A stretch of 64,000 nucleotides of DNA from Pullilachnospira sp963929535 (GTDB lineage: Bacteria > Bacillota > Clostridia > Lachnospirales > Lachnospiraceae): NCBI GenBank assembly GCA_963929535.1, contig CAWVIZ010000004.1:16337-80336 (forward strand), in the 5' to 3' direction. Within the stretch, counting starts at the first letter, position 1. Every line of letters begins with the position of its first letter. This document shows positions 16,981-25,618 of this stretch, in pieces. Both the position numbers and the translations under genes were made by a program. A model generated the notes under the pieces. That model was not told the DNA's origin. It saw only the letters and a list, made by a program, of their open reading frames with translations, and did not search any database.

Positions 16981-17871
16981 TTGTCCAATCTTTCCTACTC
17001 ATTTACCGATCTTTCCCTGGATCATCAGGAAAACCGGCTCCGGTACATCTCTGCCGCAGCTTACGGAAAAGACTGGAAAGGAATCCTTCACGCCCACGAC
17101 TGTACGGAAATCTTCTATGTGACCGGCGGCGAAGGCTCCTTCTGCACAGAGGATCAGACCATTCCCCTCCATCAGGATCAGCTGGTGGTGGTAAATCCCC
17201 GCTTCCGGCACACGGAGCGCTCCTCCGCGGCTCAGAATATGCGGTATATTGTCCTGGGCATTGACAATCTGCAGTTCCGTTTCGGAAAAGATGCCGTTCT
17301 GCGGCCCTTTGAGATTTTTACTGTGGCCTCTCACCGCAGCACGGTACTTCCGCTGCTTTCCGTGATCCTGGAGGAACTGCGATCCAAAAATCCCTGTTAT
17401 GAGGAGATCTGCCAGCATTACCTTTCCATTCTGCTTCTGATGATCCGGAGGATCACCGGCCGGGAATTTACCATTTCCCAGCCCTCTTCCATTCCCTATG
17501 AATGCGAAAAGGTACGCAGCTATCTGGACGCCCATTTCCGGGAGCCCCTGACTCTGGAATCCCTGGCTGCCCTGGCCCACTGGGATAAATTCTACTTTTC
17601 CCACCAGTTTTCCAAAGCCTACGGTATCTCCCCCATCAACTATCTGCTGGAAAAACGGATCGAGCACAGTCAGTATCTGCTGAAAACCACCGACTACTCC
17701 GTGACGCAGATCGCGGAGGCGGCCGGATTTTCCTCCCAGAACTATTTCTCGCAGATTTTCAGGAAAAGCACGGGAATGTCCCCCCGCCAGTACAGAAACA
17801 GCATGGCGGAAAAATCCAATGGAAAGAAGGAATCTTATGAAGACAGCGCCAAGCAGTCACACGAAAGCTGA
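16981..17871 (+). CDS. AraC-family transcriptional regulator with N-terminal cupin
   Basis: About 296 residues. The N-terminal half is a cupin sensing domain (HAHDCTEIFYVTGGEG), and the C-terminal 100 residues are the double HTH of AraC/XylS (EPLTLESLAALAHWDKFYFS ... SVTQIAEAAGFSSQNYFSQI, then RKSTGMSPRQYR). The start is TTG 16981 with AAAGGGGG 8 nt upstream; a longer frame from TTG 16933 begins inside a family A fragment and lacks a site. It is divergent from the GH112 gene, and likely activates it in response to a sugar. This is inference from arrangement. Confidence 0.9.
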   Translation: MSNLSYSFTDLSLDHQENRLRYISAAAYGKDWKGILHAHDCTEIFYVTGGEGSFCTEDQTIPLHQDQLVVVNPRFRHTERSSAAQNMRYIVLGIDNLQFRFGKDAVLRPFEIFTVASHRSTVLPLLSVILEELRSKNPCYEEICQHYLSILLLMIRRITGREFTISQPSSIPYECEKVRSYLDAHFREPLTLESLAALAHWDKFYFSHQFSKAYGISPINYLLEKRIEHSQYLLKTTDYSVTQIAEAAGFSSQNYFSQIFRKSTGMSPRQYRNSMAEKSNGKKESYEDSAKQSHES

Positions 17872-18073
17872 TCCTGCACGGCATACGGATATGGAAAAAA
17901 ACGGAGCCGTGTATGAAAAAGAAGAGTTATCCACCTGCCCACGGGATGGCTCCAAGGTTATCCACAAAATCACTTTTAAAAAGGCTACCTGCACACGGGT
18001 TCCCGATACAGTCCTCCACTTTGTGTGCAGCCATGATCCTCTATGCGAAGAATGCGCCGGGGAGTATCCGTAA
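17837..18073 (+). CDS. Possible small Cys-containing protein (doubtful)
   Basis: A 78-codon frame starting MKTAPSSHTK, with AAGGA shortly before the ATG, overlapping the 3' end of the AraC gene. It holds five Cys, with CSHDPLCEEC near the C-terminus resembling a zinc site. Its stop lies inside a strong hairpin. I recognise no family, and it may be chance. The region also contains two DnaA-box-like sequences. Confidence 0.22.
   Translation: MKTAPSSHTKADPARHTDMEKNGAVYEKEELSTCPRDGSKVIHKITFKKATCTRVPDTVLHFVCSHDPLCEECAGEYP
17927..17966 (+). other. Two DnaA-box-like sequences
   Basis: TTATCCACC at 17927-17935 and an exact TTATCCACA at 17958-17966, in the same orientation 31 bp apart. No AT-rich unwinding region or replication gene is near, so this is not an origin; they may be chance or titration sites. 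Confidence 0.3.
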
Positions 18074-18086
18074 ACTCCCGGCGCAT
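18052..18086. terminator. Bidirectional terminator hairpin
   Basis: The stem ATGCGCCGGGGAGT / ACTCCCGGCGCAT (one bulge), followed on the plus strand by a short T-run. It lies between the convergent AraC and MazG genes. Confidence 0.65.
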
Positions 18087-18175
18087 CCGCTTTTCTCCAG
18101 CAGTTCCTCCCGGCGTTGTCCCGGAGGCTGTCCATCCGCTGCCGCCCTGTCCTCAGTCCGGCAGTTCCCTTTTTC

Positions 18176-18502
18176 TCACCAGCGGTTCATGTTTTTCTCA
18201 TGCTTTTCCTGATATGCCTTTTTCAGCTCCTCCGGCGTAATGCCGTAGCACAGCAGGACATCATTAAAGTACATCAGCACATCGCACATCTCTTCCACAA
18301 AATGTGTCCGGACTTCTTCCTTGTCCATGATCTTTCCGTCCCCGTTCTTTTTGATCACCTGTGCCACTTCCCCCGTCTCAGCGATCATCCACAGAAGCTG
18401 CTCCCTTCCCTTTTCCGGGAACAGTCCGCCCCACTTGTCTCTGTACTTTTCCTGAAGCGCCCGCTGCATGGCCAGCATTTCCTTTAATCCGAAATCTTCC
18501 AT
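18176..18502 (-). CDS. MazG-like nucleotide pyrophosphohydrolase
   Basis: About 108 residues, an all-alpha NTP pyrophosphatase of the MazG superfamily. Metal-binding motifs are visible: ETGEVAQVIKK and, 25 residues on, HFVEEMCDVLMYFND (the EExxD type). It would hydrolyse NTPs or dNTPs to the monophosphates, perhaps as housekeeping of damaged nucleotides. The start at 18502 (MEDFGLKEM) has GGAGG 8 nt upstream; longer frames run back into the GH42 gene. It is 62 bp after the GH42 stop and probably in that operon, although no link to sugar use is known. Confidence 0.85.
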   Translation of the reverse strand: MEDFGLKEMLAMQRALQEKYRDKWGGLFPEKGREQLLWMIAETGEVAQVIKKNGDGKIMDKEEVRTHFVEEMCDVLMYFNDVLLCYGITPEELKKAYQEKHEKNMNRW

Positions 18503-18564
18503 CTTCAAATCCTCCGTCTCCATCCTCATTCCCGTCATGGAAGCATTTCCCTGAAATCCCCGTC

Positions 18565-20580
18565 TTACTCCCACTCCACGATCCGCAGATCCCACGGGCC
18601 GATGGTAAGCGTCTCCCCGGAAGCCACTGTCTTTCCTCCGGTCAGCTCCATACCGCTTCCATCCCGGTGCGTCACCGTCTGTTCTTTGCCGGAGTAATTG
18701 AAATAATACACGATCTGCTTTCCTTCCCGGTTCACTCCCCGTTTGATGATCACCGGGAATTCCACCTCCTGATCGTAGGTCCACAGTCCGGCTTCCTTCA
18801 GCACATCCGACAGGATCTGCCTCAGCATCCCATCGCTGGTGACACAGCCCAGATACGTGGCCGTACCTGTTCCGTACCGGTTCCTGGTCACAGCCGCGTA
18901 CCGCTTCCAGTTATCATGGTCATAGGATGCCAGTACCCTGGCTCCCTCCGGATTCAGCAGCTCCATGAACACCTTCACTTCATTCTCCGGACAGTCAAAG
19001 GTCTCTCCTGTCAGCTTCACATTCACCGGACGGGTAAAGTGGCTGTAGCTGATCCCCAGACACTCGTCCAGAACATGAGGCTGAGAGTCGTGAAATACCT
19101 TCACGTTCTCGTCCGCGAAGGCCGTCTTGAAGGTGGTAAACAGATGGCCTCCCTTCTCCACAAACCGGCGGATCCGCAAAAGCAGCTCTTCCGGAGCCGC
19201 ATACAGCGCCGGGACCACCAGCAGATCATAATCTTCCAGATTTTCCGAATCCGGCCACAGGAAATCGCATCCCACATTCAGCCGGTAGAGCTGATCATAG
19301 ACATACCGCACCGCATCGTTGTACCTGAAGTCCCCCTGACCGCCCACTGCCCCGTCCACCGGAAACCAGTTCAGAGCTGTCAATGCCTCGTTGCTGACCA
19401 GAAATCCCACCCGGTTCTGTTTTTTCAGGTTCACCAGATGGCTTCCGATCTCCCGGAATTCCTTTCCGATCACCTTCGCGGCCCGGTAAGTGTCATTTTC
19501 CTTGAAATCATGGCTCAAAAGTCCCTTCCAGTAGGTCTCAAAGGAGTTATGGATGGAATGCCAGTGCCAGTATTCCACCATATTGGCGCCGGAAGCCACA
19601 TGACTGTAGGCCTGCAGCCGCAGCTGGCCGTCGTAAGGGGTCCACCAGGGGAAGCCCTGGGCCTCTGTCTCCAGGACAAGATAATTATCCCCCTTCAAGG
19701 ACCGGGTGCTGTCTCCTCCGAAGGAAATCTCCGCTCCTGTAAGATCGTCCTGGGTGGGATGGTAGATATCCACCCCCGCCACCGTCAGCGCCCGGGCCGC
19801 ATGAAAATGATTCACCATGGGCTGTACACCCCAGGAAAATCCCTTCCAGTCAAAGTCAAAATTATGAGTGATAAACTGATCCGGCCGGGCGTATTCCTTC
19901 ACGATATCCGCCTGCCACTGGAGGAACCCGTCCACCAGCGTCCTCTGAAATTTCTCAAATTCCGCTCCCAGGCTGCCGTTGATGGTTCCCCGCACATCGG
20001 GAAAATCTTCCCATGCATTGATCCGGTTGCTCCAGTAATCCAGCCCGAAGGCTTCGTTCATAGCCTCCAGATCATCGTCAAACTTCTCCCGCAGATATTT
20101 CACAAACTGCTCCTGCACATTGGGGCCTGCGGTTCCGTAATATTTCGTTTCATTATCCAGCTGGAAACCGATCACACATTTTCTTGCGGCAGTCACCTTC
20201 ATCAGCTCCCGGATCACCCTCTCCGCATAAAACCGGTATACCGGATGGGTGATATCCATGATCTGACGGGCTCCGTAAATCCCTCTTCCATTCTTTGTGG
20301 CGGCCAGCACATCCGGATGGGCCTTCACCATCCAGGTGGGGACTGCATAGGTGGGGGTTCCGATGATCACCGAGATCCCCGCCTCTTCCATGGCGTCCAT
20401 TACCCGCACCACATGGCTGAAATCAAATACTCCCGGCTGAGGTTCGCAGGTGCTCCAGGTGGATTCCGCGATCCGCACCACATTGATCCCCGCCTCCTTC
20501 ATCATTTCCACATCTTTTTCCAAACGGTCGCAGGGCATATATTCGTCATAATACGCTGCGCCGTACAGCAGCTTGTCCAT
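18565..20580 (-). CDS. GH42 beta-galactosidase
   Basis: A 671-residue GH42 enzyme. The TIM barrel starts MDKLLYGAAYYDEYMP; the acid/base is probably Glu144 (FQLDNE), and the nucleophile lies in LETEAQG (Glu304 or Glu306). Then come the trimerisation and the C-terminal beta domain (ending TIGPWDLRIVEWE). GH42 enzymes of gut bacteria act on short galactosides such as lacto-N-tetraose fragments or galactooligosaccharides. There is no signal peptide, so it acts in the cytosol on imported sugars. GGAGG precedes the ATG. It follows a Gfo/Idh/MocA gene by 33 bp. Confidence 0.94.
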   Translation of the reverse strand: MDKLLYGAAYYDEYMPCDRLEKDVEMMKEAGINVVRIAESTWSTCEPQPGVFDFSHVVRVMDAMEEAGISVIIGTPTYAVPTWMVKAHPDVLAATKNGRGIYGARQIMDITHPVYRFYAERVIRELMKVTAARKCVIGFQLDNETKYYGTAGPNVQEQFVKYLREKFDDDLEAMNEAFGLDYWSNRINAWEDFPDVRGTINGSLGAEFEKFQRTLVDGFLQWQADIVKEYARPDQFITHNFDFDWKGFSWGVQPMVNHFHAARALTVAGVDIYHPTQDDLTGAEISFGGDSTRSLKGDNYLVLETEAQGFPWWTPYDGQLRLQAYSHVASGANMVEYWHWHSIHNSFETYWKGLLSHDFKENDTYRAAKVIGKEFREIGSHLVNLKKQNRVGFLVSNEALTALNWFPVDGAVGGQGDFRYNDAVRYVYDQLYRLNVGCDFLWPDSENLEDYDLLVVPALYAAPEELLLRIRRFVEKGGHLFTTFKTAFADENVKVFHDSQPHVLDECLGISYSHFTRPVNVKLTGETFDCPENEVKVFMELLNPEGARVLASYDHDNWKRYAAVTRNRYGTGTATYLGCVTSDGMLRQILSDVLKEAGLWTYDQEVEFPVIIKRGVNREGKQIVYYFNYSGKEQTVTHRDGSGMELTGGKTVASGETLTIGPWDLRIVEWE

Positions 20581-20613
20581 ATTTCCTATTCCTCCGTCAA
20601 TTTTATAAAATTG

Positions 20614-21681
20614 TCATGCCCAGCTCTGTCTGACGGTACGGATCTCCTTTCCCGTCTCCAGGGCTTCTTCCATACAGAAATTCAGATACGCATCCTGCAG
20701 CCCTTCGCTCAGCGGATAAAAATCCCTGCCTTCCCGGGCGCTTATCCCCATATGCCGCAGTACATCCGCCACAGCCAGCTCATCATCGTTCAGTCTCGCT
20801 CCGGGAAAGGGATTTTTGTAAATCCGTTCTCCCCTCAGGGTGATCCACAGATGGCTCCATCCGTCGATATTGTACACCCCGTCGTCCTCCCGCTGCATAT
20901 GTTCCCGGATCACCTGATTTTTCTCATTCAGCCAGCAAACGTCCATATCCCGGATCTCTCCCCTGCTGCCCTGCACATTCCAGGTCCTGCTCCGGATAGG
21001 CGAAAAATACTGTTCATTTGAAAAATCAAAAAATGCCGTCTTCCCTCCGTCGAAAGTCAATTCCACCCGGTCCCTTCCAGCCATAAGGATTTCTCCCGTC
21101 TCATGCCATCCCGCCCGGTCTCTGGTCTTTGCCACCGGAAAGCGGTACCGCCTCCCGGTGATCGCACAGTCCTGACAGCCGATCCCCAGCACCTTCCGGA
21201 AAATACTCACCGCATGGTATCCATGGATAGCCGACATATTCATATTGGAAATCTCTCCCAGAAGTCCTGACCTGGCCAGCCGGATCACCGCAGAATAATA
21301 GGGCTGAAGAAAATACTGCTCCGTCACCTGCACATTTCCTCCCAGCCTTACCTTCTCCTTCCACAGCTGATTCAGTTCCCCGATGTCTTTTCCCGGCGGA
21401 GTCTCACACAGCACCGGTATTTTTCTTTTCATCAAACGGACGATCCAGTCCTTCATCACTTCCCTGGGAACACACAGCAGCACAAAATCCGGCTTTGTCT
21501 CCAGTGCTTTCTCCAGCTCACAGACAGCCGGGATTCCTGTCCTGGCGGATATCTCCCCGGCCCGCTGCTCATTTCGCGTCACAATGGATGTGATCTCAAA
21601 TTCCCCCGGCACCATCCTGACCGCCCGGATGTAAAACTGCGCCCTCCAGCCGCAGCCCACCATCGCAAATCTGGTTTTCAC
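20614..21681 (-). CDS. Gfo/Idh/MocA-family oxidoreductase
   Basis: A 355-residue NAD(P)-dependent dehydrogenase-like protein. It has an N-terminal Rossmann domain (FAMVGCGWRAQFYI) and a C-terminal alpha/beta domain. The motif usually read EKP is ETP here (LCETPPGKD), losing the active-site Lys, so the reaction may differ from typical sugar dehydrogenases. The start is GTG with AAGGAGG 7 nt upstream. It heads an operon with GH42 and MazG. The substrate is probably a sugar or its derivative, by context only. Confidence 0.85.
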   Translation of the reverse strand: MKTRFAMVGCGWRAQFYIRAVRMVPGEFEITSIVTRNEQRAGEISARTGIPAVCELEKALETKPDFVLLCVPREVMKDWIVRLMKRKIPVLCETPPGKDIGELNQLWKEKVRLGGNVQVTEQYFLQPYYSAVIRLARSGLLGEISNMNMSAIHGYHAVSIFRKVLGIGCQDCAITGRRYRFPVAKTRDRAGWHETGEILMAGRDRVELTFDGGKTAFFDFSNEQYFSPIRSRTWNVQGSRGEIRDMDVCWLNEKNQVIREHMQREDDGVYNIDGWSHLWITLRGERIYKNPFPGARLNDDELAVADVLRHMGISAREGRDFYPLSEGLQDAYLNFCMEEALETGKEIRTVRQSWA

Positions 21682-22087
21682 GCTACACCCTCCTTACTGA
21701 TCACCCTGCCCTGGTCCGTGCCCGGCAGCCTCCCAGGCGCTCCGTTTTCCACGGCATGCCTGTCCTCCGCGCCCGGTGATCTGTTTTTCTCTTCTCCTTC
21801 AATCCTTTCTGTCCTGCGGTTTCCCGCAGATACGTTACTTGTACCCTTATTTTACCTCTTGTATGGTTTTCCCGTCAATTTGTATATTAGCGGCTGCCGG
21901 CAGCAGGATCTCGGCGTGAAGGACTGCCGCCCACCCGTCAGCTGCGGCTATCGGCGCAGAAAGGCTTTAAGCTTCTGTTTTCAACAGTTTACAGACTGAT
22001 TTTTTCATGGTACTATTTTCTCTGATAAATAAGCGTCAGACGGCATTTTGACGCCTGTATACAAATACCAGCGAAAAGGAGTATCCC
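21682..22087. other. Intergenic region between divergent genes, with promoter
   Basis: On the minus strand TTGACG (21878-21873), an 18-bp spacer and TAAAAT (21854-21849) form a likely promoter for the oxidoreductase/GH42/MazG operon, with a leader of about 165 nt. No gene or family A repeat is seen. A plus promoter for the DMT exporter must lie in the AT-rich right half but is not clear-cut. Confidence 0.5.
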
Positions 22088-23062
22088 ATGCAAAAAACAC
22101 AGTTGAGAAATTCCCTTCTGCTCTTTCTGACCGCTGCGATCTGGGGAACCGCTTTCGTGGCCCAGAGCGTGGGAATGGATTATGTAGGTCCCTTTACCTT
22201 CAATGCGGTGCGAAGCCTGATCGGAGGGATCGTGCTGATCCCCTGCATTTTCCTTCTGGACAGGCTGAATGGTTCCCGGAATTCCCAAAAAGGAAATACG
22301 CAGGATACATCCGGGACGGTTTCCCAACCGGACAGCACCTCCGGTACTGCTTCCCGGAAAAATCTTATCACCGGCGGGATCTGGTGCGGTATCCTTCTGG
22401 CTGCCGCCAGCAGCTTCCAGCAGATGGGTATCCAGTACACCACCGTGGGGCGTGCCGGCTTTATCACCGCCTGCTATATTGTCATCGTCCCTGTCCTGAG
22501 TCTGATCTTCCTGCGGAAAAAATGTGCCCCCTCCATCTGGCTCGCCGTGATCCTGGCACTGGCAGGTCTGTATCTGCTCTGCATCACCGACTCTTTTTCC
22601 ATTGGGAAGGGAGATCTGCTGGTGATGATCTGCGCGGTCTTATTCTCCGTGCATATCCTGGTCATTGACCATTTCTCCCCGCTGGCGGACGGAGTAAAGA
22701 TGTCCTGTATCCAGTTTTTTGTATGCGGCATCCTCTGCGGAATCCCTGCGCTGCTGCTGGAATCCCCCAGTCTTTCCTCTCTCCTGTCCGCCTGGGGGCC
22801 CGTGCTGTATGCCGGTGTTTTCTCCTGCGGCATAGCCTACACGCTGCAGATCGTGGGACAGAAAAACATGAATCCCACTGTGGCCTCTCTGATCCTCAGC
22901 CTTGAGTCCTGCATCTCTGTGCTGGCCGGCTGGGCAATCCTGGGGCAGAAGCTCTCCTGGCGGGAGCTGGCCGGCTGCGCCCTGATGTTCGCCGCCATCA
23001 TCCTGGCTCAGCTGCCGGGGAAACGGATCCCCAAAAACAGCCCTGCAAACAAAAAACAGTAA
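22088..23062 (+). CDS. EamA/DMT-family transporter
   Basis: A 324-residue protein with about ten hydrophobic helices and two EamA repeats. The N-terminus reads LLLFLTAAIWGTAFVAQSVG, and the second half contains SLILSLESCISVLAGWAILG. The hydrophilic insert near residues 58-90 is longer than usual. These are drug/metabolite exporters, often of amino acids; the substrate is unknown. AAGGAG precedes the ATG. A small HTH gene follows 21 bp later, probably in one transcript. Confidence 0.9.
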   Translation: MQKTQLRNSLLLFLTAAIWGTAFVAQSVGMDYVGPFTFNAVRSLIGGIVLIPCIFLLDRLNGSRNSQKGNTQDTSGTVSQPDSTSGTASRKNLITGGIWCGILLAAASSFQQMGIQYTTVGRAGFITACYIVIVPVLSLIFLRKKCAPSIWLAVILALAGLYLLCITDSFSIGKGDLLVMICAVLFSVHILVIDHFSPLADGVKMSCIQFFVCGILCGIPALLLESPSLSSLLSAWGPVLYAGVFSCGIAYTLQIVGQKNMNPTVASLILSLESCISVLAGWAILGQKLSWRELAGCALMFAAIILAQLPGKRIPKNSPANKKQ

Positions 23063-23083
23063 TAGGAACAGGAAGTAATACGT

Positions 23084-23278
23084 ATGATTAGTTTTGAACC
23101 ATTATGGAATACTTTAAAAGAAAGAAATATCAGCCGTGAACAGCTGATGAACGACTACGGGATCGGACCCCAGGTCAGAGAGATCCTGGAAGATCAGGAG
23201 AATCTCACGGTAAAAACCATACATGATATCTGTCTGGCCCTGCACTGCAGCATTTCCGATGTGATCAAATTTATCTGA
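23084..23278 (+). CDS. Small XRE/Cro-type helix-turn-helix regulator
   Basis: A 64-residue single-domain HTH protein of the YozG/HTH_26 type (REQLMNDYGIGPQVREIL ... TIHDICLALHCSISDVIKFI). AGGAAG lies before the ATG. It follows the DMT exporter directly and may regulate it; this is by proximity only. Confidence 0.82.
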   Translation: MISFEPLWNTLKERNISREQLMNDYGIGPQVREILEDQENLTVKTIHDICLALHCSISDVIKFI

Positions 23279-23309
23279 ATTTCCCATCCCCGGACAGTCC
23301 GGGCAGCAG

Positions 23310-23350
23310 AACGCCCCCGCAGGCTCAGTGGAAGCCTTACGGGGGCGTTT
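23310..23350. terminator. Bidirectional terminator
   Basis: The stem ACGCCCCCG / CGGGGGCGT with an inner AGGCT/AGCCT stem, between the convergent HTH and MATE genes. Confidence 0.75.
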
Positions 23351-23353
23351 CAG

Positions 23354-24661
23354 TTACCTGGCTCGCTGTGCGCGGAAGTAGAAGACGGCACCCAGGGCTG
23401 CCACCGCAGCCTCCGTCACAGGGAATGCGCACCACGTCCCCACAATTCCTGCCGTCCGTGACAGCAGAAACGCCATGGGAATGATCACCAGAAACCCTCT
23501 CAGCACCGACATGATATTGGCCGGCCCCGGATTTCCGCCCGATGTAAAATATACTGAGGTGATAATATTAAATCCCGCGAACGGACAGGCAATAAAATAC
23601 AGACGTATTCCCTCCACCGCTATCTTCTGGAGCATTTCATTATTCTCGCTGTTAAAAACCGCGGCTACCTGCTCTGCTCCCAGGAAAAGCCCCCCGTAGA
23701 TCACAACGGAAAAAATCAGCATCACCGTCAGCCCATAGCGAAGAAAAACCTGCAGCTCATCCCGTCTTCCCGCGCCAAAGCTTTTGCTGATCAGAGGCTG
23801 GATCCCCTGAGCAATCCCCGTGTAAACAGCCATGATCACCAGCGACAGATTGGCGATCACTCCGTAGGCTGCCACACCCACATTGCCCTGCAGTCCCATG
23901 ATAATAGAATTGAACACGATCATAACGATCCCGGAGGAGACCTCCGTCACCAGTGAGGGAACCCCGCTGGTAAGGATCCTGATCATCCGCTTCCCCTGGG
24001 GAAGACACTTTACCAGATGGAATCCGTTGTGCTTTCTTATCATATGAGGCGACAGGATCGCCATACTGATCACGGGCGCAAGTCCGGTGGCAAATACCGC
24101 GCCGAATATCCCCATACCGCACGGAAAGATAAACACCCAGTCCAGAACCACATTGGACAGGCTTCCGCCGATCATGGCCGCCATGGAAAGCTGCGGAGCT
24201 CCGTCATTGCGCACAAAGCACAGAAGCACATTGTTCATCAGAAACGCAGGGGCAAACAGCAGTATCACTGTCAGATACGTCAGAGACATATCGTATACCC
24301 GTCCCTGCGCTCCGAAAAGGCGCAGGATCTCTCCGGAAAAAAACAGCCCCAGCAGCATGAAAAACACAGCAAATCCCCCTGCCAGATAAACCGCATTGGT
24401 GAATGTCCTGTGCACTTCTTCCCGTTCTCCGCGGCTCTTCAGGATAGAATATCTGGTTCCTCCTCCCATTCCGATCATCAGACCGCTTCCATGGATAAAG
24501 CTGTAAACCGGTATCGCCAGGTTCAGAGCAGCCAGTCCGTCTGTTCCCAGTCCCTTGGACACAAAAAAAGTATCTGCCAGTATGTAACAGGACAGACCGA
24601 TCATTCCCATAACATTCAGAGAAACGTATTTCCCGAATTCCTTAAAAGTACCTGAATGCAT
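23354..24661 (-). CDS. MATE-family efflux transporter (second copy)
   Basis: A MATE protein of about 435 residues, closer to the DinF/NorM-like 'MepA' type than the first copy. The start chosen is MHSGTFKEFGKYVSLN at 24661, with GGGAGG 8 nt upstream; the frame is open to 24751 but those residues are not family-like. It has twelve helices with the usual pseudo-repeat. No regulator is next to it. The substrate is unknown. Confidence 0.9.
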   Translation of the reverse strand: MHSGTFKEFGKYVSLNVMGMIGLSCYILADTFFVSKGLGTDGLAALNLAIPVYSFIHGSGLMIGMGGGTRYSILKSRGEREEVHRTFTNAVYLAGGFAVFFMLLGLFFSGEILRLFGAQGRVYDMSLTYLTVILLFAPAFLMNNVLLCFVRNDGAPQLSMAAMIGGSLSNVVLDWVFIFPCGMGIFGAVFATGLAPVISMAILSPHMIRKHNGFHLVKCLPQGKRMIRILTSGVPSLVTEVSSGIVMIVFNSIIMGLQGNVGVAAYGVIANLSLVIMAVYTGIAQGIQPLISKSFGAGRRDELQVFLRYGLTVMLIFSVVIYGGLFLGAEQVAAVFNSENNEMLQKIAVEGIRLYFIACPFAGFNIITSVYFTSGGNPGPANIMSVLRGFLVIIPMAFLLSRTAGIVGTWCAFPVTEAAVAALGAVFYFRAQRAR

Positions 24662-25093
24662 TTGATCAACCTCCCACTTGCTTCCCGCCGTATTTCTCCC
24701 GCGCCGAAGGCCCTGAAGGGCTGCTTTACTTTCCGGCATAAAGAAAAGCATTGACTGTCGTATCTTCTAAGGCCTGTCGATACGATATCAATGCTTACCC
24801 GGCGGCAATTACTTCTTTCATTTCATAACCCGCGAAGCCAAAAGGCTTCACAATATATTTTTCAGCGGCAAAGCCCTGGACTCTGCTGCCGCATTCCGGT
24901 TTACTATACCATGAAAAGCTCCTTCTGTCAAACAGGAGCTGCGGGCGTATTTGCGGCAGTGAAGCCGTAATGCCGGATTGCTGCGGGCCTCGGGCCCTGA
25001 TGGCCCAACTGCCGCGCAATTTTTTCTTGACATCTGTTTTTTTTAAGTGTATTATAGTATCAGTAACAATTACTATTATCGAAAGGAGGCACC
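24662..25093. other. Intergenic region upstream of perR
   Basis: No convincing gene. A minus frame (24795-25100) has no family resemblance and no ribosome binding site. Around 24955-25020 there is GC-rich dyad sequence (GCGGGCCTCGGGCCC) that may be an eroded family A piece. The right end holds the perR promoter and operator. Confidence 0.5.
25027..25080 (+). promoter_or_regulatory. perR promoter with PerR-box-like operator
   Basis: TTGACA (25027-25032), a 17-bp spacer and TATTAT (25050-25055). Just downstream is the palindrome AGTAACAATTACT (25062-25074). It differs by one base from the palindrome upstream of the rubrerythrin gene, so both are probably bound by PerR, giving autoregulation. 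Confidence 0.7.
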
Positions 25094-25498
25094 ATGGCAA
25101 ATCTGAAATACAGCCGGCAGCGGGAATCTATCAAAAGCTTTCTCATGAGCCGCACAGACCATCCCACCGCCGACACGGTCTACCACCATATCCGTCAGAT
25201 TTATCCGAATATCAGCCTGGGCACCGTGTACCGGAATCTGTCCCTGCTGGCGAATCTGGGCGACATCCGGAAGATCAGTACCGGTGACGGCCCCGACCGT
25301 TTTGACGCTGCCACAGCTCCCCATTACCATTTTATCTGCACAAGCTGTCATCAGGTAATGGATCTGGATATGGAATTCATGTCCGATATCGAGTCAAAGG
25401 CCTCCCAGCACTTTGACGGGAAAATCATAGGCCATACCACTAATTTTTACGGACTTTGCAGCGAATGTCTGAAAAAGTCGCAGAATGAAAACTTCTGA
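25094..25498 (+). CDS. perR: Peroxide-responsive repressor PerR (Fur family)
   Basis: A 134-residue Fur-family repressor. By alignment in the head with Bacillus PerR, the five regulatory metal ligands are kept: His23 (DHPTAD), Asp71 (DRFD), His77 and His79 (PHYHF) and Asp90 (VMDLD). The structural zinc site is CTSC plus CSEC. In PerR, metal-catalysed oxidation of these His residues by peroxide releases DNA, so the protein senses H2O2 rather than iron. GAAAGGAGG precedes the ATG. It is followed by two rubrerythrin genes, its expected targets. Confidence 0.9.
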   Translation: MANLKYSRQRESIKSFLMSRTDHPTADTVYHHIRQIYPNISLGTVYRNLSLLANLGDIRKISTGDGPDRFDAATAPHYHFICTSCHQVMDLDMEFMSDIESKASQHFDGKIIGHTTNFYGLCSECLKKSQNENF

Positions 25499-25529
25499 TC
25501 TATAAAAAGGGATTTTTATGGAAAAGCTA

Positions 25530-25579
25530 TTGACAATTACCGGTTCATATGCTAGATTGAAATAGTAATAATTACTATT
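25530..25579 (+). promoter_or_regulatory. Rubrerythrin promoter with 19-bp PerR-box-like palindrome
   Basis: TTGACA (25530-25535), a 17-bp spacer and TAGATT (25553-25558), then the perfect palindrome AATAGTAATAATTACTATT (25561-25579) over the transcription start. This placement fits repression by PerR. Confidence 0.75.
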
Positions 25580-25618
25580 ATTGTGAGTCAAAAATTTTAA
25601 GAAAAGGAGACATAAAAA

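Noticed and set aside
18503..18784. 94-residue N-terminal extension of the MazG protein
   Set aside because: It lies almost wholly within the GH42 coding sequence in another frame, and the start at 18502 has an ideal GGAGG site.
24795..25100. Minus-strand 101-codon frame upstream of perR
   Set aside because: It has no family resemblance or ribosome binding site, and it overlaps the perR promoter and operator.
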